Shown: positions 8,735-17,522 of the stretch, in pieces
Numbering within the stretch: the first letter of the stretch is position 1
Layout of the letters: each line of letters opens with the position of its first letter
Assembly (NCBI GenBank): GCA_016873225.1
Contig: VGXS01000022.1
Span: 1-61,828, forward strand
DNA length: 61,828 bases
Reading direction: 5' to 3'
Source of the DNA: Planctomycetota bacterium
Lineage (GTDB): Bacteria; Planctomycetota; Planctomycetia; Gemmatales; Gemmataceae
Notes under the pieces: generated by a model
Told to the model about the DNA's origin: nothing
What the model saw: the letters and a program-made list of their open reading frames with translations, nothing else
Databases searched by the model: none
Position numbers and translations under genes: made by a program

Positions 8735-9139
8735 ATGAGACGCACCATTTGGGCACTGGCGCTAATATTGGCCGGCTGCCAGTCGATGCAGGAAAGCCAA
8801 AGCCTCGTTCCGCTTCCGGAAAACGCCCCGGCGCAACCCTACAGCGAATTGGTCACAAGGGCCCGCTCGCAGGCCTTGGCCGCCACGGAATCGTTCTACC
8901 TCAACAAATGGCAGGACCTCGAGGAAGTCTCGAGGGTGCTGTCGCAAACCGCTCGCTTCATGGACCGGGCCACCGGCGTGCCCGTCGCCCGCCAGCAGCA
9001 GATTTCCGCCACCGCCGCGGAAATCGCCCAGGAATGCTCCAAGCTGGCCACGCTGGCCAAGTCGAAGGACGAGGCGGCCACCCAACAATGCCTGCAGCGC
9101 ATCCAGATCAAGGTTCGTGAACTGCACGAGAAACCCTGA
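8735..9139 (+). CDS. Helical lipoprotein of unknown function
   Basis: 134 residues from ATG 8735, preceded by GGGAG. The signal sequence MRRTIWALALILAGC ends in a lipobox with Cys15. The mature part is predicted to be nearly all helical (ATESFYLNKWQDLEEVSRVL, then RQQQISATAAEIAQECSKL), like a four-helix bundle. The two remaining cysteines (in AQECSK and TQQCLQ) could form a disulfide. No family recognised. Confidence 0.66.
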   Translation: MRRTIWALALILAGCQSMQESQSLVPLPENAPAQPYSELVTRARSQALAATESFYLNKWQDLEEVSRVLSQTARFMDRATGVPVARQQQISATAAEIAQECSKLATLAKSKDEAATQQCLQRIQIKVRELHEKP

Positions 9140-9340
9140 ATCCGGAAGCGACCTTTTTGTGGTTTGGGAGAATCAGGAACTGCCCATGGCGGTAATCCAA
9201 ACAGCGGTTGTGGGAGGCGGACCGCGCGGGTTGGCATGCGATCCCATCCGCCCGGTCGGCCGCCACGCGCCCGTAACGCGCAGCCAACTTCCCGTGTTTC
9301 CGTTGGCGGAACAAAGCGAATCACATGCTTGGGTTTCGGC

Positions 9341-10306
9341 CTAACCAAACAGCTCGCATAGCCTGACATGGTCTTCAATCGCCAAGGTTTCGGCCCTGCG
9401 GTTGCCATCGATGCCCGCGGCCGCTAGCCGGGCGTCGATCTCAGGCTTTCCCAATTCCTGCCCGGGAAGGCTGTGGAGGCCGCCGCGCAGGTTCTTGCGC
9501 CGATGGCAGTAAAGATCCCTGAGGAAGTTGCGCCACCGTTCCATGGCGGGCGGCCCTTCCGGCCTTGCCAGTCGGCCTTCCAGCGTTGCCCGGGCCTGGG
9601 GGTCGGATTCAAGCCTGACGATCGCGGAGTCAACCTTGGGCGCCGGAAAGAACGCCCGGGGAGGAATTTTCCTGATAATCGAAACCTTGGCGACGCTTTG
9701 CGCCAGCACCGATAGGGAACCGAAGGCGTCTTCCCCCGGCTTGGCCGCGAGGCGTTCGGCGATCTCCCACTGCACCATGCCCACTTGCAAGGCGGGCACG
9801 GGGCCCGAAACCAGAAGGTTGGCCATCACGGGAACGGCGACCGCGTAAGGCAGATTCGCGACCAACTTCAGGCGCGAGGCACCGGCGGCCCTGGAGGCCT
9901 CCAGCCATGCCTCGATGACCTCCTTGTTGAGTTCATTCTTGGTCCGAAGGATATCCGCCAGGAGAAGCCTGACACGGTCTCCCTGGCCAGGGACGGTGCG
10001 CCGGGACAAGGCATGCAAACCCGGGTCGATTTCCGCGCTGACGACGGCCCCAGCGAATTCAACCAATCGGCCCGTGAGCCCGCCGGTGCCCGTGCCTACC
10101 TCCAGCACGGCGTCGTCGCGCGTCAGTTCGGCCGACCGCACGACGATGTCCATCAGGTTGAGGTCGATCAGGAAATTCTGCCCGAGCTTGCTCTTGGCCT
10201 CCAGGCCGTTGGCCCGCAGCATCGAAAGGACATGGTTCAGGGTTTGCCGGGGAGCAGGCCCGCCTGGCGAAGATGTGCCGGAATCAGTTGGTCGATCGCC
10301 TTCCAT
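9341..10306 (-). CDS. rsmA: 16S rRNA (adenine1518/1519-N6) dimethyltransferase RsmA/KsgA
   Basis: 321 residues. RsmA motifs: KLGQNFLIDLN at residues 40-50, the SAM site EVGTGTGG at 69-76, acidic SAEIDP, and the catalytic NLPY at 151-154. The enzyme dimethylates two adjacent adenines near the 3' end of 16S rRNA. The ATG at 10306 lies inside the riboflavin synthase frame (70-base overlap). I keep it because the RQTLNHVLSML segment before LGQNFL also belongs to the family; ATG 10222 would remove that segment. No clear ribosome binding site is seen, so coupling to ribE is likely. Confidence 0.93.
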   Translation of the reverse strand: MEGDRPTDSGTSSPGGPAPRQTLNHVLSMLRANGLEAKSKLGQNFLIDLNLMDIVVRSAELTRDDAVLEVGTGTGGLTGRLVEFAGAVVSAEIDPGLHALSRRTVPGQGDRVRLLLADILRTKNELNKEVIEAWLEASRAAGASRLKLVANLPYAVAVPVMANLLVSGPVPALQVGMVQWEIAERLAAKPGEDAFGSLSVLAQSVAKVSIIRKIPPRAFFPAPKVDSAIVRLESDPQARATLEGRLARPEGPPAMERWRNFLRDLYCHRRKNLRGGLHSLPGQELGKPEIDARLAAAGIDGNRRAETLAIEDHVRLCELFG

Positions 10307-10872
10307 GCGTATCGAGCCAGAATATCAGTTTCCAGGTTCACCGAATCCCCGATTTTCAGCAGGCCGAGTGTCGTGACGGCGAGGGTGTGCGGAATAAGCA
10401 TCACCGTGAAGGTGCCGGCGCCAACCTCGACGATCGTGAGGCTGACACCGTCGACGGTGATGGAACCCTGGGGCAGCATCATGGAAAGAAGGCTCTCGGG
10501 AGCTGAAAAACGCACCATTTCCCATTCGCCAGCGGGTTCCCTCGCGAGAACGGCGCCAAGGCCGTCCACATGTCCCTGCACCCAATGCCCTCCAAGTTCG
10601 GCTCCCATGCGCAATGGCCTTTCAAGGTTCACCCTTGAACCGGCGCGGACCGATCCCAGGTTGGTGCGCTTGATCGTCTCGGGCCCCACCTGGAACAAGA
10701 GACGGCACCCGTCGATCCCCACAACTGTCAGGCAGGCCCCATTCACCGCGACGCTGCCACCCATGGAGATGCCCGCGGCCAGGGGCCCGGCATCCACAAC
10801 GATGGAGGTTCCCGCCTCCCCGGGTTCAGCGGTGACAACAGTGCCCGGATGTTCCACCAATCCCGTGAACAT
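10237..10872 (-). CDS. ribE: Riboflavin synthase alpha chain
   Basis: 211 residues, the usual length. It starts MFTGLVE, the invariant N-terminus of the family (Phe2 is at the active site), and consists of two homologous lumazine-binding barrels: MGGSVAVNGACLTVV in the first half and PQGSITVDGVSLTIV in the second. HWVQGHVDG in between is also characteristic. It dismutates two 6,7-dimethyl-8-ribityllumazine molecules to riboflavin. It lies upstream of rsmA on the same strand. No FMN riboswitch could be seen in the 100 bases upstream. Confidence 0.95.
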   Translation of the reverse strand: MFTGLVEHPGTVVTAEPGEAGTSIVVDAGPLAAGISMGGSVAVNGACLTVVGIDGCRLLFQVGPETIKRTNLGSVRAGSRVNLERPLRMGAELGGHWVQGHVDGLGAVLAREPAGEWEMVRFSAPESLLSMMLPQGSITVDGVSLTIVEVGAGTFTVMLIPHTLAVTTLGLLKIGDSVNLETDILARYAWKAIDQLIPAHLRQAGLLPGKP

Positions 10873-10936
10873 GATCTTCCCCAGAGCTATCCGTGAGAGG
10901 CCTCAACGGGCCCCCGCCGCAGGCACACTTTCGCGC

Positions 10937-10970
10937 ATCGATAGGAGTCCGGCGGCCGGACGCTATCGAT
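10937..10970 (-). terminator. Strong hairpin between sigma-factor gene and riboflavin synthase
   Basis: ATCGATAG (10937-10944) pairs with CTATCGAT (10963-10970). Inside, GTCCGG pairs with CCGGAC around a 3-base loop, with a small internal bulge. It lies just past the stop of the sigma-factor gene (10976, minus) and before ribE. There is no T-tract, so it may be a Rho-assisted terminator, an RNA processing site or a stabilising hairpin. Confidence 0.5.
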
Positions 10971-10975
10971 CATGG

Positions 10976-11626
10976 TCAGGCTGACTGGGTCAACTTGGCC
11001 AGGCATTCAGGTGATAAAATCGACTTGAGGCGACTGATGGCCGAACTCCAATAACGACGCACGGTGCGCTCATCCACGCCCAGGATCCCGGCGATTTGGT
11101 CCTGTTTCATCCCGTGATAGTAAACCAGCGAGAAAACCTCCCGTTCCTGTACGGTTAGCTCGCCAATTTTCTCATGAAACTCGGCCCAATGCTCCAGTTC
11201 CTGATGGCTGCCCGACCCGTCACTCACCAGCGGGGCCAAATCTCCGTCGCTGTCGGCGCCGGACAGAAGGGGAACCTCATGGCGACCCTGGCCGAGCGGC
11301 CCGAAGTTCTTGCGCGTCAAGTCGATGAGTTCGCGGCGCAGGTGAACGGTGGCAAGCCTGAAAAACTCACGCGTGGCCACCGGGGTGATCGTCTCGAGGG
11401 ATCGCAAGAGCCGCATGGCGGCGCCTTGCAGGATATCCTCGGCCTCGGTCATGGCCATCAGGCGGGGGAAGTCGCGCAGCATCCGGCGGGACAGGCGCAT
11501 CAGGCGGGATTCGACGGCCTTGTAAAGTTCGTCTCGTACCGTTGGGTCTTCCCGCATGCCCTCGATGTAGGCATGCATTTGTCGCGTGTTGAATTCCCCC
11601 GAATTCCCGGGGGCTGATTCAGACAT
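10976..11626 (-). CDS. ECF-like sigma-70 family RNA polymerase sigma factor
   Basis: 216 residues from ATG 11626, chosen because GGAG lies 6 bases upstream; an ATG six codons earlier exists. The N-terminal half has a region 2-like helix set (DILQGAAMRLLRSL, FFRLATVHLRRELIDLTRK). The C-terminal half has a region 4 helix-turn-helix (LTVQEREVFSLVYYHGMKQ, then IAGILGVDERTVRRYW). It is longer than a minimal ECF sigma and has an acidic linker (LLSGADSDGDL). No anti-sigma gene is adjacent. It is divergent from the outer-membrane protein gene, which could be a target; that is speculation. Confidence 0.82.
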   Translation of the reverse strand: MSESAPGNSGEFNTRQMHAYIEGMREDPTVRDELYKAVESRLMRLSRRMLRDFPRLMAMTEAEDILQGAAMRLLRSLETITPVATREFFRLATVHLRRELIDLTRKNFGPLGQGRHEVPLLSGADSDGDLAPLVSDGSGSHQELEHWAEFHEKIGELTVQEREVFSLVYYHGMKQDQIAGILGVDERTVRRYWSSAISRLKSILSPECLAKLTQSA

Positions 11627-11800
11627 GTCAGGCTCCGCGCGCATGGATCATGATGACATTTTAATGCTGATTGGGTCGGGTTCAATGCGCTTGCCTTGGC
11701 GCATGAAAAGCGAGTATCGGCCAACGCATTTGAGTTAACCAAAGCCGCGAAGCCTTCGCGTACACCCCGGGGGCCCCCGTTGACCGACAAAAGCAGCCAA

Positions 11801-12841
11801 ATGGCGCAAGTTCGTTGGACACCAATCCTGGTCCTGGCATTGGCGACGGCGTCCCATTCGCCGCTCGAAGGCCAGGAAGTGGCGCCAATGGAACAGCCAT
11901 CGGCAACGCTTCCGGCTGAAAACCAACAGTTCGCCGGGGAAATCGCGAAATCCGCCATGGGCGCGAAGACCATTGAAACGACACCAATGGATGCCGAGCC
12001 GGATGCGTTGACTGACGGGAGGAAACCCCTCCGATACCTGATGGGTCGTTGGCGTGAACTGAACCCCGAACCGGAAGTTCCCGGCACCGGTCCGGCGACC
12101 TTCGGAGTGGCGGGAATCAGGGTTTTCGCCGACGGCAACAGGATGGCACCCAACGGCTACGAGTTCAGCCCGATCGGCGATTTGACATTGAACTTCAATC
12201 TCTGGCTTCTTCGGAAACATCATCTTTATTTGTTTGCCGACACTGATTTCTGGATGCAGAAAGCCGCTCCCGGCATCACCAATAGTCGGCAGGGATCTTT
12301 CGACTTCAGCAAGAGGGAATTCGACTACACGCTGGGATTGGCCTGGAATTACTGGGGAGCCCAGGAATTGAGGCTTTCAGCCTATTCCCTCAACAACCTC
12401 AATCGTGGCAAATACCGCAACAAACCTTGGGGATTCGCCGACGGCACCGTCATTGAGAACCGCTGGTACCTTGGCGACGAATATTCCCTGCTGGGCACCG
12501 AGGATTACGACATCGCGCGAGCCAACTTCCTGGCGGCCGGCTACATGCCGACCAAGGAACTTGTCGACAACCTGGGGGAAAGGTTCAAGCCCGGGCCGTT
12601 TATCAGGGCCTACCTGACCGGGAACATCTTTTCATCAAGGCATTATGTCTACGCCGACACGCAGCTCATCGGAAACCGGTCATTCGAACTTAGTTTGTTG
12701 CAGGAAGATTGCGGCTTGGCCTTTCGGCCATTCAAGCAAGCACCACGGGCGGAATTCCGGTTCGGAGTGCTTGTGGTGGCCGATACCCAGAATTCCGTCA
12801 CCGACACTTCCTGGTATGGGCAATTCCGAATCGTGTATTGA
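11801..12841 (+). CDS. Predicted outer-membrane beta-barrel protein
   Basis: 346 residues from ATG 11801. The first 24 residues look like a signal peptide (VRWTPILVLALATASHSPLEG). After a low-complexity segment, residues about 90-346 are rich in alternating hydrophobic/polar aromatic strands (LTLNFNLWLLRKHHLYLFAD, YTLGLAWNYWGAQELRLSAY, SFELSLLQEDCGLAFRPF) and the chain ends FRIVY. A C-terminal aromatic is typical of barrels assembled by BamA. The role is unknown. A longer frame upstream has no signal-like start. No strong ribosome binding site is seen. Confidence 0.66.
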   Translation: MAQVRWTPILVLALATASHSPLEGQEVAPMEQPSATLPAENQQFAGEIAKSAMGAKTIETTPMDAEPDALTDGRKPLRYLMGRWRELNPEPEVPGTGPATFGVAGIRVFADGNRMAPNGYEFSPIGDLTLNFNLWLLRKHHLYLFADTDFWMQKAAPGITNSRQGSFDFSKREFDYTLGLAWNYWGAQELRLSAYSLNNLNRGKYRNKPWGFADGTVIENRWYLGDEYSLLGTEDYDIARANFLAAGYMPTKELVDNLGERFKPGPFIRAYLTGNIFSSRHYVYADTQLIGNRSFELSLLQEDCGLAFRPFKQAPRAEFRFGVLVVADTQNSVTDTSWYGQFRIVY

Positions 12842-12866
12842 GAGATGGCGACGGCTGGCGCGAAAG

Positions 12867-13121
12867 TCACCTGACCTTGCCGGCGGCACCTTTTTCCGAT
12901 TCCCAAAGCAGCTTGCTCCCTTCGAAAACCGCGGCATATTCCTTGCCGTTCACGGAAACTGATTTCGAGGCGACCTTTCCGGTCGTCTTGCCGGACCAGA
13001 CTTTTCTTCCATTGAACTGAACCGTGGAAAAACCGTTTTCGGTCATCACGGAAAGATCGGCAGCCAAGGAAATCACGGGACAAAGGGCCAAGGCCAGCAG
13101 GGCCAATGATTGACGAAACAT
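12867..13121 (-). CDS. Small secreted protein
   Basis: 84 residues. ATG 13121 is preceded by GAGGA at 7 bases, which decides this start over two longer in-frame options. A signal peptide (MFRQSLALLALALCPVISLAA) should be cut after about residue 21. The mature 63 residues look like a small beta-sheet (GFSTVQFNGRKVWSG, VASKSVSVNGKEYAAVFEG). No family recognised. It converges on the outer-membrane protein gene, 25 bases apart. Confidence 0.62.
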   Translation of the reverse strand: MFRQSLALLALALCPVISLAADLSVMTENGFSTVQFNGRKVWSGKTTGKVASKSVSVNGKEYAAVFEGSKLLWESEKGAAGKVR

Positions 13122-13282
13122 TTCCAATTCCTCGAATATCATTTTCGACCCTGAAGTCAACTGGTGCATAATGCCCGCGCCCGACTGCAAAAACAAGCCC
13201 CCCAAAAAGCGTTACGGCTTGCTTCCCAAACAAAATCTGGGGCAGACTCATCCCCAAGTCAGGTGGGCCCAGGGGTGTTTCC

Positions 13283-14122
13283 ATGTTCTCGACGACCGGT
13301 TGGATGCTCGTGGCCACGGGTTTCACCGGAGCCTTGACACTCCGTTTCGCATTGGGAATCGCGGCGAAAAAACTCGGCCTTGGCGCGGGAACAACGGTGC
13401 ATCTGGCCCCTCCCGGCGGAGTCTCATCCGTTCTTTGCGGACTGATTTCCAAGGCCAGGCGCGAAGTCCTGATGGTTCTTCCCGCCCCCCGTTCCAAGCC
13501 GCTGGTCGAGGCGTTGATCAGCGCCAGCAAGCGGGGCGCCCTTGTCGAGTTGCTGATCGACCCGGCGGCCCCGAAGGTCTGCCCCGGCGAATGCGAAATG
13601 CTCAGGCAGGCGGGTGCGGCGCTCTACTTCGATCCCGAACGCGCTCCCGTGGTGGGAACACATCTCCTGGTTGATCACAATGTGCTGGCCGTGGGGGCGG
13701 CGCGCTCAGGCGCCCAGGGAGACCCCGACGGCATCGACAACATGACCGTCTTGAGCGGTCAGGCTGAGCAAGCCAACCAGTTCCGGGATTTCTTCACCGT
13801 TCACAAGGGACACGCCCAGAACCTTTTCGCATCGCCAGCGGCCACCCAGCAGACACCGCAAACCCAGCCGCAGCAATCAGTTCCGCAACCAGTCGCCATC
13901 CCGCAACCCCAACCCGCGCCCGCGATCGCCCAGAGCGCCCCAACCCAGCCGATGATCAACCCCAACGATCCGCGCTCACTGCTCGAGGCCGCCAGGGAAG
14001 CCGCCGCCCGCGGGGATCAAAATCGCGCAGCGGCCTATCTGGAAGCGGCCAAGAACGCCGACAGGAAGCTTCAGGAGGCCGCCGCGGCCCAGGCCAACGC
14101 GGGATTCAGGGTTTCGGCCTGA
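13283..14122 (+). CDS. Membrane-anchored phospholipase D-like protein with degenerate HKD motif
   Basis: 279 residues. The N-terminal 25 residues form a membrane anchor (MLVATGFTGALTL). Residues about 45-175 resemble one PLD/Nuc-type domain: ISKARREVLMVLPAP, then PLVEALISASKRGALVELLID, and a motif-like THLLVDHNVLAVG. A working HKD motif would read HxK with a later D; here the lysine and aspartate positions are L and N, so catalysis is doubtful. Residues about 185-225 are a Pro/Gln-rich linker. The C-terminus is alanine-rich helical (LLEAAREAAARGDQNRAAAY), like a single TPR-type hairpin. Possibly a structural or binding protein. Confidence 0.62.
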   Translation: MFSTTGWMLVATGFTGALTLRFALGIAAKKLGLGAGTTVHLAPPGGVSSVLCGLISKARREVLMVLPAPRSKPLVEALISASKRGALVELLIDPAAPKVCPGECEMLRQAGAALYFDPERAPVVGTHLLVDHNVLAVGAARSGAQGDPDGIDNMTVLSGQAEQANQFRDFFTVHKGHAQNLFASPAATQQTPQTQPQQSVPQPVAIPQPQPAPAIAQSAPTQPMINPNDPRSLLEAAREAAARGDQNRAAAYLEAAKNADRKLQEAAAAQANAGFRVSA

Positions 14123-14240
14123 CCCCCCCTCACAGACTCACATACGGCGGCGGCACGAAACCGCTTTCACGGTTCGTGGTGTTTCGTGATGGCTCATTCG
14201 TCCGGTATGTTAAGGAGGATGATGCGCCGGAGAAACCCGA

Positions 14241-15632
14241 ATGAGCCTTGCGACCGATGAGGAAAACCTGAACCAGGCGCTCAAGGATTCCGCCTTCAAG
14301 CAAAATCTCAGGCAGTTCCTTTCCACCGATAATCACACCAACCTGGCATACCTCGCCCGAACCTGGCTGTACCTCGCCATGGTCATCGCGGGCGCCGTCG
14401 CTTTCATCGAATTCAGGCCCTCGATGGGGCTTCATTGGGCCTGGAACATTCCGGTCGTGATGCTGACGGTCGTCATGGTGGGCGCGGGACAGCACCAACT
14501 CAGCGGTTTGGCGCATGAGGGATCGCACTTTATCCTATTGAAAAACCGGGTTTTAAATGAACTCATCTCCGACATCTTCTGCCTGTTTCCGCTTTACAGT
14601 TCCACCCACCTCTACAGGCTCCAGCACCTGGCCCACCACCAGTTCGTGAACGATCCCCAAAGGGATCCCGATGTGTTCCAACTCAAGGCCAGCGGTCACT
14701 GGCTCAGTTTTCCCGTCTCCCGGGAACGCTTTGTCCGCTTCCTTCTCGCCCAGGCTTGGTTGCCCAATGTGATCCGCTTCCTGCTGGTCCGAGCGCAATT
14801 CAATGCCACGGGGTCAGGCGATAGTCCTTATTACGATCCTGAAAAACGCCCCTCCCTTCTGGCCGTGAGGATTGGAATGCTTCTCGTGTTCCCCTCGATT
14901 GGCTGCATCCTCGCCGCTTCGGTCTGGCAGATTCCCTGGTTGGTGCTGGCGTCACCCGCGGCCATCGCCCTGGCCTGGATGATCTTCCTCCCGCTGCCTG
15001 GCCAATTCTTCGCCGGTTCCCGCCTTCATCCGCCCGTCAGCCCCAAGGTGACGACAGGCCTCCGGGTTTCCGTGATTTGCCTGGTGTGGGGAGTGCTGGG
15101 AGGCGTCTCGGTGGCAACGGGTAACCCGTGGGTACCCTTTTATTATCTCCTGCTTTGGGTGCTCCCCCTGTTCACATCCTTCAGTTTCTTCATGATCCTC
15201 AGGCAGGTCGTGCAGCATGGAAACGGCGGAATCGGATGGATCAGCAACACCCGGGTGTTTGAACTGAATCCGCTGTTGAGGTTCGCCATTTTTCCAATGG
15301 GGCAGGACTATCACCTGCCTCACCACCTGTTCGCCTCGGTTCCCCACTACAGGCTCAGAAGCCTTCACTCGTTCCTGATGAACTATCCCGAATACCGCCG
15401 GCACGCCGTCGAGGTGCATGGCTACTTCGGGTCTCCGGAGACTCCCAAGGTTCACCCGACTGTTGTCGATGTGCTGGGCCCGGAATGGGAACCGGGATGG
15501 CAGAAGCGGTTCATTGACGACAGTGTCCTTGACGGCGTCGACCTTGATGACAGGGAGAAAATCCTGGCGGAAAGCGACCGTTTGAGGCTGGCTTCAACCG
15601 CACAGCCTCAGGAAAGCTCCACCGACCAGTAG
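14241..15632 (+). CDS. Membrane fatty acid desaturase
   Basis: 463 residues. Three histidine clusters of the di-iron desaturase family are present: HEGSH near residue 93, HLAHH near 130, and HLPHH near 359, separated by hydrophobic helix pairs. It introduces double bonds into acyl chains using electrons from a ferredoxin or flavoprotein; regiospecificity cannot be read. GGAG lies 8 bases before the ATG. An unusual inverted repeat (CACGAAAC at about 14155, GTTTCGTG at about 14181) lies in the leader and could be regulatory. Its last 25 bases overlap the convergent HNH gene. Confidence 0.9.
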   Translation: MSLATDEENLNQALKDSAFKQNLRQFLSTDNHTNLAYLARTWLYLAMVIAGAVAFIEFRPSMGLHWAWNIPVVMLTVVMVGAGQHQLSGLAHEGSHFILLKNRVLNELISDIFCLFPLYSSTHLYRLQHLAHHQFVNDPQRDPDVFQLKASGHWLSFPVSRERFVRFLLAQAWLPNVIRFLLVRAQFNATGSGDSPYYDPEKRPSLLAVRIGMLLVFPSIGCILAASVWQIPWLVLASPAAIALAWMIFLPLPGQFFAGSRLHPPVSPKVTTGLRVSVICLVWGVLGGVSVATGNPWVPFYYLLLWVLPLFTSFSFFMILRQVVQHGNGGIGWISNTRVFELNPLLRFAIFPMGQDYHLPHHLFASVPHYRLRSLHSFLMNYPEYRRHAVEVHGYFGSPETPKVHPTVVDVLGPEWEPGWQKRFIDDSVLDGVDLDDREKILAESDRLRLASTAQPQESSTDQ

Positions 15633-16246
15633 GCGTTGTCGAGGAATGACGACCAGGATTGGTACTTCTGGTTGGTCATTTTCTGTCTCAAGAGCGGGCT
15701 TCGCCGAGGCTTCTCAGGCTTTCGGATCAGGGCCATGGAAGCCTGCCTCGGGGTTCTCCCGCCCTTTTTCACATTGCAGGAAACGCAGGCGCAGACGATG
15801 TTTTCCCACGTGCTGGCACCGCCCTGGCTGCGCGGCACCACATGGTCGAGGCTCAATTCTCCGGTGGGGAACCGCTTGCCGCAGTATTGGCAAAGGTTGT
15901 TGTCCCGGGCGAAGATGTTGCGCCGGTTGAACTTCACGACCTGGCGGGGCAATCGCTCGTAATGAAGCAGGCGGATCACGCGGGGAACCTGGATCTCCGA
16001 GGAAACCGTTCTGATCCAGTCATCCTGCTCCCTCCTGAAATGGCGGGCCTTGTATTCGGATAGTTCTCGCCACGACTTGAAGTCGTAGGACACGAACTGT
16101 CCGTCTTCCTCCTCCTGGCTCACGACCTCGGCGGCATCCTTGGTGAGCAGGGTGAAGGCGCGCCTCACGGAAATCACATGAACGGCCATGAACATCCGGT
16201 TCAGGACCAGCACGCTGCCGTCTAGGGAACTGGAACCCGTGGACAT
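15608..16246 (-). CDS. HNH endonuclease domain protein
   Basis: 212 residues. A zinc-framed HNH module: CQYC at 119-122, LDHVVPRSQGG at 133-143 (catalytic His135), WENIVCACVSCN (Cys154/Cys157), then KKGG. The N-terminal 110 residues (SVLVLNRMFMAVHVISVRRA, then YDFKSWRELS) are the usual partner region of bacterial McrA-like HNH proteins found as single genes. It has no methylase partner here. The target is unknown; many of these are chromosomal and unlinked to restriction. It overlaps the desaturase end by 25 bases. Confidence 0.87.
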   Translation of the reverse strand: MSTGSSSLDGSVLVLNRMFMAVHVISVRRAFTLLTKDAAEVVSQEEEDGQFVSYDFKSWRELSEYKARHFRREQDDWIRTVSSEIQVPRVIRLLHYERLPRQVVKFNRRNIFARDNNLCQYCGKRFPTGELSLDHVVPRSQGGASTWENIVCACVSCNVKKGGRTPRQASMALIRKPEKPRRSPLLRQKMTNQKYQSWSSFLDNAYWSVELS

Positions 16247-16461
16247 GGAGGATCCTCGCTCGACCCGGTTTCAAACAAACCGCCACGGGGGTGCATCCAG
16301 CACCCCGGTCGATCGGGATGGCCAATGGGCCGCAACGGGGCCGCAACGACCGGTTGTCTGGGGCCAGTGGACTGTCCCGACCGATCTTATTGATTATTCT
16401 ATTGAAAGACCGGCTCGCCCCGCAACTGTCCCGTTCTTTCAGGTTGATGAAGGTTTGGTAA

Positions 16462-17508
16462 ATGTCCGCTCCACGCCAGACTGTTCCCGCAGGCGCGCCT
16501 GATATCTGGTTCGGCGTTGCCGCCACTCCCCGCCAGTTGGAGGAGCGCCTCGCGGGCCATCTGGTCGACCGCAAGTTGCTTGAGCCCGAGGACTTGCCAT
16601 TGGCACTGGGCCAAAAGGGGGAACCCGCGGGCCCCGAGCCTTTCCTGGCCCGATGCGTTTCCAACCGCGTGCTCACCAACGGGCAATCCAAGCGGATCAA
16701 GGGGGAAATGGCGGACTGGCTTCGAACCCCGGTTCCCGGCTTCCGACTGGAAAAGCAGCTTGGCAAAGGCAGCACATCGATTGTCTTTCACGCGAACCAG
16801 GTTTCCCTCAACAGGATGGTGGCGCTCAAGGTCCTGGATGACGCGGCCTCCGCCCGGCCGGACGCGGTCAAGTCGTTTGTCGACTCGAACCGGCGCGCCG
16901 CCGCCCTGGCGCATCCAACGCTCGTGGCCATCCATGATGCCGGACTATCGTGCGGGCATCCTTGGTGCGCCATGGAAGCCGTCTTGGTGCCGACCGCCGA
17001 GCAGTTGCTGGCCAAGCGCGGGCCGCTCGACCCGGCGCTTTTGAGGCGGGTCGCGAGGCAGGCGATGGAATGCCTGGCCTATTTCGATTCCAAGGGAGTG
17101 GTTCACCGCGACATCAAGCCGGGCAACATGTTCATCGACGGGCAGGGCAACCTCAAGGTGAGCGACCTGGGCCTGGCGTTGTGGGCGGCGGACGCCCGCG
17201 AGCAGCAGGCGATGGAACGGGGGCTTGCCGTGGGCACGCCCCACTACATGGCTCCCGAACAGGTCATGGGCAAGGCGGAGATCGACGGCAGGGCCGACCT
17301 TTACGCCCTGGGTTGTTCCATTTTTCACCTGGCCACCGGTTCGGTCCCCTTCAAGGGAACCACTCCCGCCGAGGTCCAGGACCAGCACCTTGACGCGCCC
17401 GTTCCCGATCCGCGGGCGCTGCGCCCCGACCTTCCCGATGACATGGCGGATCTGGCCACCCGGCTCATGAGCAAGGACCCGGCGCGCCGCGGCGGACGCA
17501 AGGCCTAG
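16462..17508 (+). CDS. Serine/threonine protein kinase, short soluble form
   Basis: 348 residues. Residues about 1-90 are a helical leader typical of planctomycete kinases. The kinase domain follows: glycine loop LGKGSTS near 100, Lys in VALKVL near 122, catalytic HRDIKPGN near 215, metal motif DLG (not DFG) near 235, then GTPHYMAPEQ. The chain stops at DPARRGGRKA, right after subdomain XI, with no membrane helix or sensor domain and without the usual final helix, so the 3' end may have been shortened by mutation. The 215-base space before it is shared with the divergent HNH gene and includes an AT-rich patch near 16385-16405. Confidence 0.87.
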   Translation: MSAPRQTVPAGAPDIWFGVAATPRQLEERLAGHLVDRKLLEPEDLPLALGQKGEPAGPEPFLARCVSNRVLTNGQSKRIKGEMADWLRTPVPGFRLEKQLGKGSTSIVFHANQVSLNRMVALKVLDDAASARPDAVKSFVDSNRRAAALAHPTLVAIHDAGLSCGHPWCAMEAVLVPTAEQLLAKRGPLDPALLRRVARQAMECLAYFDSKGVVHRDIKPGNMFIDGQGNLKVSDLGLALWAADAREQQAMERGLAVGTPHYMAPEQVMGKAEIDGRADLYALGCSIFHLATGSVPFKGTTPAEVQDQHLDAPVPDPRALRPDLPDDMADLATRLMSKDPARRGGRKA

Positions 17509-17522
17509 GAATCGACCCGCTT

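Noticed and set aside
9140..9340. 75-residue plus-strand frame between lipoprotein and rsmA
   Set aside because: No ribosome binding site, no conserved character, and it spans a plain intergenic gap.
10873..10936. FMN riboswitch before riboflavin synthase
   Set aside because: The space is too short and lacks the conserved AGGGTGA-type elements of the class.
14219..14260. Upstream mini-frame at 14222 preceded by AAGGAGG before the desaturase
   Set aside because: Only about 12 codons; could be a leader peptide but nothing distinguishes it from chance.
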